A stretch of DNA of 64,000 nucleotides. Origin: Planctomycetaceae bacterium (lineage in GTDB: Bacteria > Planctomycetota > Planctomycetia > Planctomycetales > Planctomycetaceae). Of the stretch, positions 9,094-17,287 are shown in pieces; positions within the stretch are counted from its first letter, which is position 1; every line of letters begins with the position of its first letter. Location: NCBI GenBank assembly GCA_041398825.1, contig JAWKTX010000005.1:248001-312000 (forward strand), read 5' to 3'. The notes under the pieces are model-generated. The model saw only the letters and a program-made list of their open reading frames with translations. It was not told the DNA's origin and searched no databases. The translations under genes and the position numbers were made by a program.

Positions 9094-10035
9094 TCAAGTT
9101 TCGCTTTTTTCCTGTTTCTTGGCCGCCTGGTAGGCCTGCTCCATTTGTTGTAGTGTTGCATCAGCAATGGGCAATCCCTGTTGGGCCATGGCTTTTTCGA
9201 TTGCCTGAAAGCGCCGGCTGAATTTCGCGTTGCTCTTGCGAAGAGCTTCTTCCGGATTGATGCCCCACCGGCGACCAATATTCGCCAGCACGAACAGGAT
9301 GTCGCCCAGTTCGGATTCTGCCCGTTCAAATTGCGCAGAATCAGTGATGGGCGCATCGGGCACGACCGCTGAATCGACGGATGCTGCGATATGAGGCACC
9401 GATTCGCTGCCAAACAGCTCAACGGACAGCTCATTCAATTCTTCCGTCAGCTTGTCGAACAGCATCCTTCGATCCGGGAAGTCGTATCCAACCGCAGCAG
9501 CGCGCGCAGTAATACGAGCGGCACGCGCTAATTCCGGCAGCGCAGCCGGAATCCCGTCCAGCTGCGATTCGCGTTTCGGCTTTTCCTTCTGCTTAATGGC
9601 ATACCAGTTCTTCCTGACGTCCTCGGTTGTATCGGCACGGACGTCTCCAAAGACATGCGGATGGCGTGCGACCATCTTGTCTGCGATCTGCCGGATCACT
9701 TCCAGCAGACCAAATCGTTCCTCGTCGGCCGCAATCTGAGCATCCAGCACAACCTGCAGCAGGACGTCGCCCAGCTCTTCCTGAATGGCCGCATTGTCGT
9801 CCGAATCAATCGCTTCCAGAAGTTCATACGTTTCTTCCAGCGTATACGGCTTGATGGATTTCATGGTCTGTTGACGATCCCACGGGCACCCGTCCGGTGC
9901 GCGCAGACGGGCAACCACTTCAACCAGGCGTTGAAATTCCGGCAACAGGGTTTTGAAATCCGGAGGCGTACCGGGAGATCCTTCCGCTTGTGAGGCCGCC
10001 GGAACAACAGAACGGGGTTCAGAATCAGTCGACAT
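9094..10035 (-). CDS. mazG: Nucleoside triphosphate pyrophosphohydrolase MazG
   Basis: 313 residues, close to the two-domain MazG length. The first MazG domain starts around residue 30: CPWDRQQTMKSIKPYTLEET with the EExxE-type metal ligands TLEETYELLEAI and EELGDVLLQVV. The second copy, around residues 205-300, has ESELGDILFVLANI. MazG hydrolyses (d)NTPs to NMP and PPi. It lies about 215 bases downstream of fhcB on the same strand. The N-terminal ~25 residues are a polar extension. Confidence 0.93.
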   Translation of the reverse strand: MSTDSEPRSVVPAASQAEGSPGTPPDFKTLLPEFQRLVEVVARLRAPDGCPWDRQQTMKSIKPYTLEETYELLEAIDSDDNAAIQEELGDVLLQVVLDAQIAADEERFGLLEVIRQIADKMVARHPHVFGDVRADTTEDVRKNWYAIKQKEKPKRESQLDGIPAALPELARAARITARAAAVGYDFPDRRMLFDKLTEELNELSVELFGSESVPHIAASVDSAVVPDAPITDSAQFERAESELGDILFVLANIGRRWGINPEEALRKSNAKFSRRFQAIEKAMAQQGLPIADATLQQMEQAYQAAKKQEKSET

Positions 10036-10250
10036 CTGTGCCAGATTCTCTAATGGTCAAGCCGGAATCTCTTGGAACGATGCACGCACGGTGCGCGCGA
10101 TCTCAGGAAGCCCGAACGGCGGCTCGAGCAGGCTGTTGACCTCCCTCCCGGCGCCAGATGTGACCCGGCAGACGCAATCCCGGATCGTCGGACAACCGGT
10201 CCTTGTACCCGGAATCGCGTTCATCTGCCACCGGTGGCTACAGCGGGCCG

Positions 10251-11591
10251 TTACACCTGATTGGTGATCATCTGCGGCTGGCTTCCGTCCGGCATCCAGA
10301 ACGGCTTTGCCGCGATGGCTTCATTAATGCGCCGCACGACTTCTTCATCGCTCGGATACGGAGATTTCAGAGCCGGCTTCAGCGGCAAAGGAAGTTCGTC
10401 CATGCGATAGGCCGTTCCCGGAGCCGCAATTCCCTGAGGCGCCGTGGTAATGTGAACTCGCGCCAGACGACTGGTGTGAGTCACATGCGGATCCAGACAA
10501 ATTGTCGGAATGCGTTTCAAATGATCGATGGCTGGTTGAGGCATAGTCGCACCGGGATCAGCACCGATGATGAACGCCGCATCACAGTCGCCACGCACCA
10601 GCACGTCCACGGTGGAGAATTCGCCCGGGTTGTACCGCGGATAACCACGATTAAACGTGATGCCGAATGGATACCCGGTCTGCCAGCGCATAATGACGTC
10701 GGCCCCGGTGACATTTCCATGACCCCGCATCGGCATGGCCACGAACTTGGTAAACGCATTCATTTCGGCAGCCAGCGTCAGCAATGCCGCGCTGTTCATG
10801 TGCTTGCCGCGCGTCATCGACAGGCCCATGCCAAAGAACATGCAACCAAACTTGCAGCTCTTCATGCGGTGAACAAGATCGTCCAGTATTTCCCGGGTCA
10901 AACCGGTTTCGGCAATCGCTTCATCGCGAACGGGCTGGTCCTTAATCAGAGCTCGCAGAATCGTGATCAGTTCAAAATCTTTTCCTGGCCGCACCTGCAG
11001 AAAAATGTCGGCGGCTTTCGCGCTTTTGGTTTCGCGAATGTCGACCAGCACCATCGTGCGGTCCTTGCGCCCGCGGGGCAGAAACTTTGATTTCTGCATG
11101 ATGGTGTATTTCGTGAAGTGGCGAGGATGGCATTCCGCCGGGTTACCTCCCCAATACACGATAAAGTCGGCTCGCTGTTTGACTTCGCCCAGAGTACACG
11201 TGACTTTGCCACCCAACTGGGCGGCGATTTCGGTTGGACCGTGTCAAAGCGATGTGTGACTGTCGAGCAGCCCTCCCAGCATGTCGGCCATCGCAACGCA
11301 CTCTTTTTGTGCTTCGCACGTCGTGTTGCTCATACCGTAAACCAGCGGCATGTCGGCTTCGTGCAGCAGCGTCGCCGCCATCTGAATGGCGTCTTCCAGT
11401 GCGGCTGGCTGACCGTCAATCAAGGCGGCCGGGTATTTTTCTTCGGCCGTGTGATTCAGAAACCATGACGTCCCCAGCACGCACGCTTTCCTGGCTTCGT
11501 GGATGCGAACTTCGTCATGATGCAGTTGAATATCGTCACAAACGCAGCCACAAAAAGTGCAGGTGGCGTTATTGATGATTTGAAGAGTCAT
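10251..11591 (-). CDS. fhcB: Formylmethanofuran dehydrogenase subunit B, predicted selenoprotein (in-frame TGA at 11244-11246)
   Basis: Two ORFs (11244-11609 and 10251-11216) are in the same frame and separated by a single TGA plus nine open codons. Read through, they give a 446-residue protein, close to archaeal FwdB. N-terminal CTFCGCVCDD plus a later Cys (KACVLG) match the 4Fe-4S site. The TGA is codon 116, in the context SHTSL-U-HGPTEIAAQ, the place where FwdB/FmdB have the Mo/W-ligating Cys or Sec followed by HGP. Downstream WGGNPAECHPRHF and GADPGATMPQ are family features. A SECIS-like hairpin follows the TGA. The start may instead be the GTG at 11609. The alternative, a nonsense mutation, is less likely because the downstream frame is intact. 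Confidence 0.85.
11196..11246 (-). promoter_or_regulatory. Candidate bacterial SECIS element directly after the fhcB UGA
   Basis: On the mRNA, 18 bases after UGA, GCCGCCC pairs with GGGUGGC (seven pairs, one G-U) around the tetraloop AGUU, which has a G in its second position. A lower stem pairs ACACG, beginning with the A of the UGA, with CGUGU at 11196-11200. The distance from UGA to the apical loop (about 25 bases) falls in the range known for bacterial SECIS elements recognised by SelB. Pairing was found by eye and no energy was calculated. Confidence 0.6.
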
Positions 11592-11609
11592 AGGTTCGCA
11601 GCCATTCAC

Positions 11610-12182
11610 GAGGGGAGGCAGTTGGACAGGGGCTAAGTGCTTCGCGAAGTGTTCTCAGCCTTTACATTCGGTGTCGCCTGGACCAGACGACGGAACGGTG
11701 AAGGTTCAGCCAAGTGCTCGGCCGGGATTGCTGCCACGGGTTCGTCGCGGCATAAATCGGCCTTCTTCCACTTCAGTCCAGGGAGCCACATTTTCGGTGG
11801 CGTCGTTTTCCGTTGAAAAGTGAGGGCTCTGTGGCCCGGCCAGCCTGGAATTGATGGGTTGTTGTTTCATGGCGGGATGTTCGTGTCCGGGGTGGGGTGA
11901 AAATTTTGAGTGATCAGCAACTACCTGATTCTTCGGCAAATTGATCATCCGGATGAATCAGATTCGGGTCAAGTCTGAATGGACCGGCCAACAGGTGACG
12001 CGGGCGGAGTGTGAGTTTAACATCCTGTGCTCTCAATGCCGCGAGAAATTCGTGATTACGAATAACCCGACCCAATTTACGTTTGCCCGGGTGTCGAATA
12101 CCAGCCCGGCATTCCACAAACAATCGCGCGATCAGGAATGCCGGATATGCTGGGACGAATCATTCTGATTCGATCTGCCAGC
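11610..12182. other. Gap between fhcB and the fwdD-like gene, no recognised gene
   Basis: Apart from the repeat at its right edge, this stretch shows only short open frames (for example 80 codons on the minus strand at 11706-11948 and 69 codons at 11914-12123) without a recognisable motif or convincing ribosome site. It interrupts what would otherwise be an fhcD-fwdD-fhcB gene run and may be the scar of an insertion or a lost gene; that is inference. Confidence 0.4.
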
Positions 12183-12284
12183 AGTCCGTTGCAAAACGGG
12201 CCTGGCTCGAGCAGGAAACCTCAAAACACGACGGTTTCCAGTCGTGCTGCGGGCCTTTCCCGATTTTTCAACGGACAGTTAGCT
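12183..12284. repeat. Dispersed palindromic repeat, copy 3
   Basis: The fullest copy. AGTCCGTTGCAAAACGGG on the left is complementary, with mismatches, to CCCGATTTTTCAACGGACAG on the right, with the shared core ACGACGGTTTCCAGTCGTGC between. It lies 32 bases beyond the 3' end of the minus-strand fwdD-like gene, in the same relative position and orientation as copies 1 and 2. Confidence 0.75.
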
Positions 12285-12316
12285 GAACTTCGGGACAGGT
12301 CAGCCTGGTTTCGATC

Positions 12317-12652
12317 CTACAGTGGGATGACTTCGACTTCCCAACCCTTCGACATGGGCATCCCGGTCCCGTCGGTGTCGCCGCCCATCAGCTTGCAGGT
12401 TGGTGGGCCATAGGGAACGAAGATCATTCCCTGAGGAATCTTCCCCGATTCACAACGAAACTGCGCTTCGCCGAATTCTGTCCGGACGATAGCCATCTGG
12501 CCTTCACCCAAACCAATTGATGCCATGTCACCAGGCTCCATGGTCATCGTATTGGTGAGCTCCTGATATTCTGCTGAATCTTTGCCAACGTTGATCAGCG
12601 TTCCCTGCTTTGCAGAGCGTGCCGCGTTCAGGATGAATCGTCGTGAAGTCAT
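12317..12652 (-). CDS. FwdD-like molybdopterin-dinucleotide-binding subunit
   Basis: 111 residues. ELTNTMTMEPGDMASIGLGE followed by GMIFVPYGPPTCKLMGG and GTGMPMSKGWEVEV matches the small molybdopterin-dinucleotide-binding domain of formylmethanofuran dehydrogenase subunit D (compare the IPYGPWAN and GTGMPDFKG motifs of FwdD/FmdD). Its place between fhcD and fhcB supports that role. A separate D-type subunit argues that the associated FhcB carries a metal-pterin cofactor. Start is the ATG at 12652. Confidence 0.75.
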   Translation of the reverse strand: MTSRRFILNAARSAKQGTLINVGKDSAEYQELTNTMTMEPGDMASIGLGEGQMAIVRTEFGEAQFRCESGKIPQGMIFVPYGPPTCKLMGGDTDGTGMPMSKGWEVEVIPL

Positions 12653-12723
12653 TGGGGGTACTCTGGTTCTATGAGCTCAGGCGGTGTCAGGCAGCTTTGG
12701 GTACGAAGCCGTGAGGCGCCGCA

Positions 12724-12788
12724 GAACAACAGTGTGCGTTGAACAACAGTGTCAGTTCAGTATTAGTGTCATCTCAGTATTCGTGTCA
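12724..12788. repeat. Short tandem repeats between the fwdD-like gene and fhcD
   Basis: Two nested duplications: GAACAACAGTGT at 12724-12735 and 12741-12752, then TTCAGTATTAGTGTCA and CTCAGTATTCGTGTCA in tandem, the last overlapping the fhcD stop codon. No function is evident; it belongs to the microduplication pattern seen elsewhere in the window. Confidence 0.8.
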
Positions 12789-13679
12789 GGGAGGTAGTCG
12801 GTGCAGGTGGAAGTGATGCGGACCCAGTTTGCCACCATAGTTGCCGGCTGAAATTCGCAGTACACCGGGCATTTCTGAAACCGTCTCCAATCCGAGCTTC
12901 ATAGCGGTGGCGACAGCGGCCTCGCTGAATCCATCAATTACAATTTCGTAGACGGCTCTCTCGCCCTCCTGCAGCTCTGTTTGAGTCTGTCCAGTCAGTG
13001 TCGGGCACCATTTGTCATTCGTACTGGCTTTCAGTTGCGGGTACTTCGAACCTACTTTTGAACCACTGCGCACGATGCCAGCCGGAAACGGCAGGATGAC
13101 GTCCTTCAGTGTACTGATGGCTGCTACGGCAGCTCGCACGGCCGCCAGCGTTTCGGACTGAGTCCGCCCGGCCACAAGCAGGTTTCCGCCACCGATTCCT
13201 TTCACTGTGCCGAATACATCCTCGCAAAGAAATTCGCCATCCATCACCGGAATACGCCAGAATCGACGATTCTCAAGCTTCTTTGCAATCTGAAAGCCGT
13301 CTCCAAAATATCTGAGCTGAGCACCCACTTTGATGCGGTCCTCTTTGGGGCAGTCAATCAGTCCGGAATAACAGGCCGTCGTTGGGCAGGTCAGCACATT
13401 CTGGCCGACCCGGGCGGCCATGGCCTTCTCCAGCCCCTTCCGGCTGAATGCGAATGCCAGCACGGACACACCAGGACGACCGTCGGGCGTTTCGTCTTCC
13501 TCCAGAAATCGCTCGACCCCGGCCTCTGTATCACAGCCGATGACGCTGGACGCATTACCGCAAAACTCCTGAGCGGCGATGAACACGAGGTCCAGATCGA
13601 TGGCCGTGATGATCATCCGCGTTCCGACCATCGGAAATGCTTCGGCAAAAGTATCATCAATGATGGGGTGTTCAGACAT
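12786..13679 (-). CDS. fhcD: Formylmethanofuran:tetrahydromethanopterin formyltransferase (Ftr/FhcD)
   Basis: 297 residues from the ATG at 13679 (an in-frame GTG nine codons upstream is less likely). The start IIDDTFAEAFPMVGTRMIIT and the segments GNASSVIGCDTEAG, LTCPTTACYSGLI, LPFPAGIVRSGSKVGSKYP and SAGNYGGKLGPHHFHLH match Ftr/FhcD throughout. The enzyme moves the formyl group between H4MPT and methanofuran (or its bacterial analogue) in C1 oxidation. It heads the minus-strand fhc genes. fhcA and fhcC are not in the window. mtdB of the same pathway is at 62930-63799. Confidence 0.95.
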   Translation of the reverse strand: MSEHPIIDDTFAEAFPMVGTRMIITAIDLDLVFIAAQEFCGNASSVIGCDTEAGVERFLEEDETPDGRPGVSVLAFAFSRKGLEKAMAARVGQNVLTCPTTACYSGLIDCPKEDRIKVGAQLRYFGDGFQIAKKLENRRFWRIPVMDGEFLCEDVFGTVKGIGGGNLLVAGRTQSETLAAVRAAVAAISTLKDVILPFPAGIVRSGSKVGSKYPQLKASTNDKWCPTLTGQTQTELQEGERAVYEIVIDGFSEAAVATAMKLGLETVSEMPGVLRISAGNYGGKLGPHHFHLHRLPP

Positions 13680-14155
13680 GTGGGTAGGCGTTCGATGGAC
13701 AGACAAGCGAGTGCAGAGTTACCAGACTCAGAAGTCTACCAACCCCGTCTCAATTCGCCACGCGTTCAGCGGTATCACTCGAATTGCTCCATCCAAATCC
13801 CGTGAAAAGCCAATCCTGTGCACGGGAACCGAACTCCGTCGCTGTCCCGCTTTTCAACGGACAGCTAACCGTCCGTTCAAACGCATTTGCGCACCTTCAC
13901 GGGACATTCCTCCCTCGCAAACGCAGCAGGTTGCCATTCGCCAATGGGTAGTTAACTGTTCATTTTCTGATGGCTTGTGACAGATGTGACGGCATCGCGG
14001 ATCATGCCAGCAGATTGGGTTACTGGTTCTGTCAGGCGTCCTGAAAGCTTAGTCAGGTTGAAACGTTAACTACACCGAAAACGTTGACAGGTGGCAGAAC
14101 AGGAGGTCCCGTTGCCACTCTGCGAAAAGTCAAAGGCGGCAAGGAGGCCGGTAAA
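13680..14155. other. Divergent intergenic region between fhcD and the TolC-like gene
   Basis: The gap should hold the promoters of both divergent genes; no clear -35/-10 pair was identified. It contains a partial palindromic repeat (13833-13870). An early in-frame TTG at 14084 for the TolC-like gene was not used because a much better ribosome site (AAGGAGG at 14141-14147) precedes the GTG at 14156. Confidence 0.5.
13833..13870. repeat. Dispersed palindromic repeat, partial copy 4
   Basis: Right arm only: GCTGTCCCGCTTTTCAACGG followed by ACAGCTAACC, nearly identical to the right end of copy 1. It shares CCGTCGCTGTCCCG with partial copy 5 in the cassette array. A possible remnant of the left arm lies at about 13800. 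Confidence 0.65.
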
Positions 14156-15868
14156 GTGCCACGACGATCATCCTGGTTATCGATACAGTTTTGTGCGAGT
14201 CTTACGCTCGCCTGCGGCCTTGCTGGATGTCGTACGCCGGCCGTTCAATGCTGCACGACTACCTTTCTCGGCCGAGCAATGACTCCAGCCGACAGTACAC
14301 CGGTTGACGAGTCGGCAGAAATTGCCGATGCGAACGCTGGCAGTTCGACGCCGATGGATCCACAGGACGATCAGCTGTCCCCGGGAATCGACAACAATAC
14401 CGGCGATGTTGCGGTCTCCCTGATTTCTCGACAGAAGAATTACGAGGCAGACCCGGGCGAAGCCCTTGTAACGCCGGGAAGTTCGTCACCTCAGGATGGA
14501 CTCCGGTTTGAAATCCCTCGTGACTTACCTGGCTCCGATGCCGCTCCGCTCAGGGTGCCGCCCATCGATCCAACCGTGCCGGCGGATCAGCGCCGGTCAA
14601 TTGTCGAATCGCTTTTTCCGGATGTTGCCCCCGTCGTGGATAATGTCGATCCTGCGGCCGAGGACCGACTCTCACTGGCATCCCTGCAACAGATGGCGCT
14701 GAACAACAGTCCGGTCATCCGTCAGGCAGCCGCGGATGTGGAGAAGGCTCGCGGAACAGCCGTGCAGGCCGGTTTGTATCCCAACCCAATCGTAGGCTAT
14801 GAAGGAGACAGCATCGGGACCGGCAAAACGGCTGGCTACAACGGGCTGTTTGTCACGCAGGAATTTGTGACAGCCGATAAGCTCACCCTTGCACAAAGTG
14901 CGGCGGCGATGGAAATGCGAGCCGCTGAGGCCGAATTGCGAAAGGCTCGCATCACTCTGGCCAGCAACGTTCGCCGCGCGTATTTCAAGCTGCTGGTGGC
15001 TCAGGAACAGGTTCGGTTTAATCGGGCCATCGCGAAACTCAGTGAAGAAGTCTTTCGAGCCCAGATTGATTTGGTCAGCGGTGGCGAAGCAGCACCTTAC
15101 GAACCGCTGCAATTGCGGGTGTTTGCGGTCCAGGCTCGCAACGGCGTCGTTCAGGCTCAAAATCATCTGCAGGCTTCGTGGCGACAGCTCGCTGCGACCC
15201 TGGGTACACCTCACCTGCCGCGACACACCGTTGCCGGTTCGGTCGAAATGAGTATTCCTGACCTGGATTATGATCAGGCTGCCGGGATTCTGATGGTGCG
15301 ACATTCTGATATCTCCGCGGCCCGGTCGCGTATCGCCAGTGCTTCCTGCAACCTGCGTCTGCAACAGGTCACTCCTATTCCAAACATCACCGTGTACGGA
15401 ACGTTTCAGCACGATGACACAACTCCGCTGTCTGATTTCGCTTCCAATTTGCAGGTGTCGGTTCCTGTCCCGGTTTTCAACAAGAATCAGGGCAACATCG
15501 CTACTGCTCATGGTCAGCTCGTGCGTGCCAATAACGATCTGTCGCAAACACAAAATGATCTGCTGGCCCGGCTCGCAGAAATTCATGCCCGTCGCTCATC
15601 TGCCCGCGTGATTGTAGACAGCTACCGCAAAGATCTGCTGCCGGATCAGGTTCGCGTGTATCGAGGAGTTTACGAACGGTTCCGTCTGGATGGTGGCTCA
15701 ATCGATTTTTCACAGTTGGTTGTCGCTCAGCAAACGTTGTCTCAGGTGGTCACCAGCTACCTGCAGGCATTGATGGAACAATGGGATGCCACCGTCGACA
15801 TCGCAGAAATCATGCAGGTCGATGATATGGTGACCATGGATGGACTCGCGACCATGCCCCGAAACTGA
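14156..15868 (+). CDS. TolC-family outer membrane efflux lipoprotein
   Basis: 570 residues from a GTG at 14156 preceded by AAGGAGG eight bases upstream. The signal peptide ends in the lipobox LAGC (about residue 25). Residues 30-170 are a polar, Pro/Asp-rich linker. From about residue 175 the OMF fold begins (LASLQQMALNNSPVIRQAA, ANPVVGYEGD-like beta segment) with two long helical coiled-coil repeats and AASLQVSVPVPVFNKNQGN-like central motif (VSVPVPVFNKNQGNIATAHG). Such proteins form the outer-membrane channel of RND efflux systems. No inner-membrane or periplasmic partner is adjacent in the window. Confidence 0.88.
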   Translation: MPRRSSWLSIQFCASLTLACGLAGCRTPAVQCCTTTFLGRAMTPADSTPVDESAEIADANAGSSTPMDPQDDQLSPGIDNNTGDVAVSLISRQKNYEADPGEALVTPGSSSPQDGLRFEIPRDLPGSDAAPLRVPPIDPTVPADQRRSIVESLFPDVAPVVDNVDPAAEDRLSLASLQQMALNNSPVIRQAAADVEKARGTAVQAGLYPNPIVGYEGDSIGTGKTAGYNGLFVTQEFVTADKLTLAQSAAAMEMRAAEAELRKARITLASNVRRAYFKLLVAQEQVRFNRAIAKLSEEVFRAQIDLVSGGEAAPYEPLQLRVFAVQARNGVVQAQNHLQASWRQLAATLGTPHLPRHTVAGSVEMSIPDLDYDQAAGILMVRHSDISAARSRIASASCNLRLQQVTPIPNITVYGTFQHDDTTPLSDFASNLQVSVPVPVFNKNQGNIATAHGQLVRANNDLSQTQNDLLARLAEIHARRSSARVIVDSYRKDLLPDQVRVYRGVYERFRLDGGSIDFSQLVVAQQTLSQVVTSYLQALMEQWDATVDIAEIMQVDDMVTMDGLATMPRN

Positions 15869-15940
15869 GAGGATTGTTGAAGACTGGAATCCAGGCAGAC
15901 GCGGGGCTACCGTACCTTTGGCGAGCCCACTGACCAGTTA

Positions 15941-15965
15941 GATTCAGCGACTTTGATTCAGCGAC
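15941..15965. repeat. 11-bp tandem duplication upstream of the pseudokinase gene
   Basis: GATTCAGCGAC occurs at 15941-15951 and again at 15955-15965, separated by three bases, about 25 bases before the GTG start of the next gene. Confidence 0.7.
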
Positions 15966-15989
15966 ATTGTCGCCACGGAGACGAAAACC

Positions 15990-17081
15990 GTGCAGCCGGT
16001 TTTATTGTCCAGTTTTCAGCAGCAGCAGTTGACTGATGAAAATGGAATGCGAACCCTGTACCGAGCGGTGGATCCATCCGGGCAGCCCGTGATTCTGTGC
16101 GTGTTTGGCAGTCAGGCCTCCAGGAATCCCGAGTTCCGGCGGCTGCTGAAAATGGATCTGCAGATGCTGGAATCACTCCGTCATCAGGCGGTGCCGGAAT
16201 TTCTGGGCGCGGGGGAATGTGAAGGATGCATCCTGACCTGGCAGCAGGATGTAGACGCGACAACTCTGCATCAGCTGTTTCAGCAGGGCAGGGTGTTTTC
16301 ACTTGAGGACATTATCGAAATCGGCTGGCAAGCCTGTTCAGCCCTTCAGCACGCTCACAATTTCGGATTGTCGCATGGTGGATTAAGCGATCGCTGTATT
16401 CTTCTCACGGACGATCTGCGCGTGTTTGTGACGGATTTTGGGCAACCACGCTGGTTGGCTGCCGTTGACAGTACTTCTGTCCATCCCAGTCCCACGGCAG
16501 GAAGAGATTCCACGGCAGCGTTAAGCCGCAAGCCAGATTCCCCGGGGGCACCGGCAACCGAAAATTCGACCGGCGTCAATAACTGGCGCCGTGAAGTCTC
16601 CGGTGATCTTCGCAGTCTCGCACGCGTCCTGAACGCAGCCATTCGTCGAGAACGGGAAATGGCCACAGCCAGCCAAGCGCAAAGCTCTCCGGAGATTATG
16701 GGCACCCGTGAAAGGACGACTCCACAACCTGTTGAAGAATCGGGTGTTTCAGCCCATTCTCTGGTTCGGCTGCTGACGCGAATTGAACAACATGACGAAC
16801 AGGCTCATCCGATCAGTGCTCGGGATTTTCAGGGAAGACTCGGGGAAATCCTGATCGGCGAAGAAAACGATCAGATGGAGCTCCTCGATCAACGGGAGAA
16901 TGCGGTGCGATCCAGCCGGTCCATCGTTTACGAACTGTTCGACGACGTTCGGTCGCCCCAGAACAATCTTCGCAAATCCGATGAATCTGCCGGTTCCCGC
17001 TGGAAGGCGCGGAATCTGCTGATTCTCGTTCTGGCCGTCTTCAGCCTGATCTCGCTGATCCTTGCCGCTTTGTTTTCCTGA
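15990..17081 (+). CDS. Membrane-anchored protein-kinase-like protein, probable pseudokinase
   Basis: 363 residues. Residues 1-160 read as a Ser/Thr kinase fold: beta strands at PVILCVFGSQ (where the ATP-binding Lys of VAIK would lie, but none is present), helix-rich C-lobe, LSHGGLSDRCILLTDDLRVF in place of HRDxKxxN, and VTDFGQPRW with a DFG. The missing Lys and altered catalytic loop suggest no phosphotransfer. Residues 165-290 are a long polar linker. The C-terminal LLILVLAVFSLISLILAALF is a transmembrane helix. The chain probably acts as a cytoplasmic scaffold tethered to the membrane. Start is GTG at 15990. Confidence 0.7.
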   Translation: MQPVLLSSFQQQQLTDENGMRTLYRAVDPSGQPVILCVFGSQASRNPEFRRLLKMDLQMLESLRHQAVPEFLGAGECEGCILTWQQDVDATTLHQLFQQGRVFSLEDIIEIGWQACSALQHAHNFGLSHGGLSDRCILLTDDLRVFVTDFGQPRWLAAVDSTSVHPSPTAGRDSTAALSRKPDSPGAPATENSTGVNNWRREVSGDLRSLARVLNAAIRREREMATASQAQSSPEIMGTRERTTPQPVEESGVSAHSLVRLLTRIEQHDEQAHPISARDFQGRLGEILIGEENDQMELLDQRENAVRSSRSIVYELFDDVRSPQNNLRKSDESAGSRWKARNLLILVLAVFSLISLILAALFS

Positions 17082-17287
17082 GCGGCGAATCACGCCGAAG
17101 CACGTTTTTGGTTCCCGCCAAAGTTCATTCGTGTCGGAAACTTGAGTCAACTTCCGGTTCACTCGCTGCGGTTGCGAGCCTACCCTCTCGCTCCTCTCTC
17201 ATGACGCGTCGAAACCTCCAATCATGGTTTTGCTGTCGTCACACCCCTCTGAACTCTCCCCCCCAATCTCTCATCGCAGGATGTCCT

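Noticed and set aside
10203..11090. 295-codon plus-strand ORF
   Set aside because: Antisense to fhcB, which has clear family motifs on the minus strand; no ribosome site or recognisable product.
10251..11609. fhcB as a frameshifted or nonsense pseudogene
   Set aside because: The two parts are in the same frame, the only interruption is TGA, it sits on the known Cys/Sec position, and the rest is intact.
14672..15586. 304-codon minus-strand ORF
   Set aside because: Antisense shadow of the TolC-family gene.
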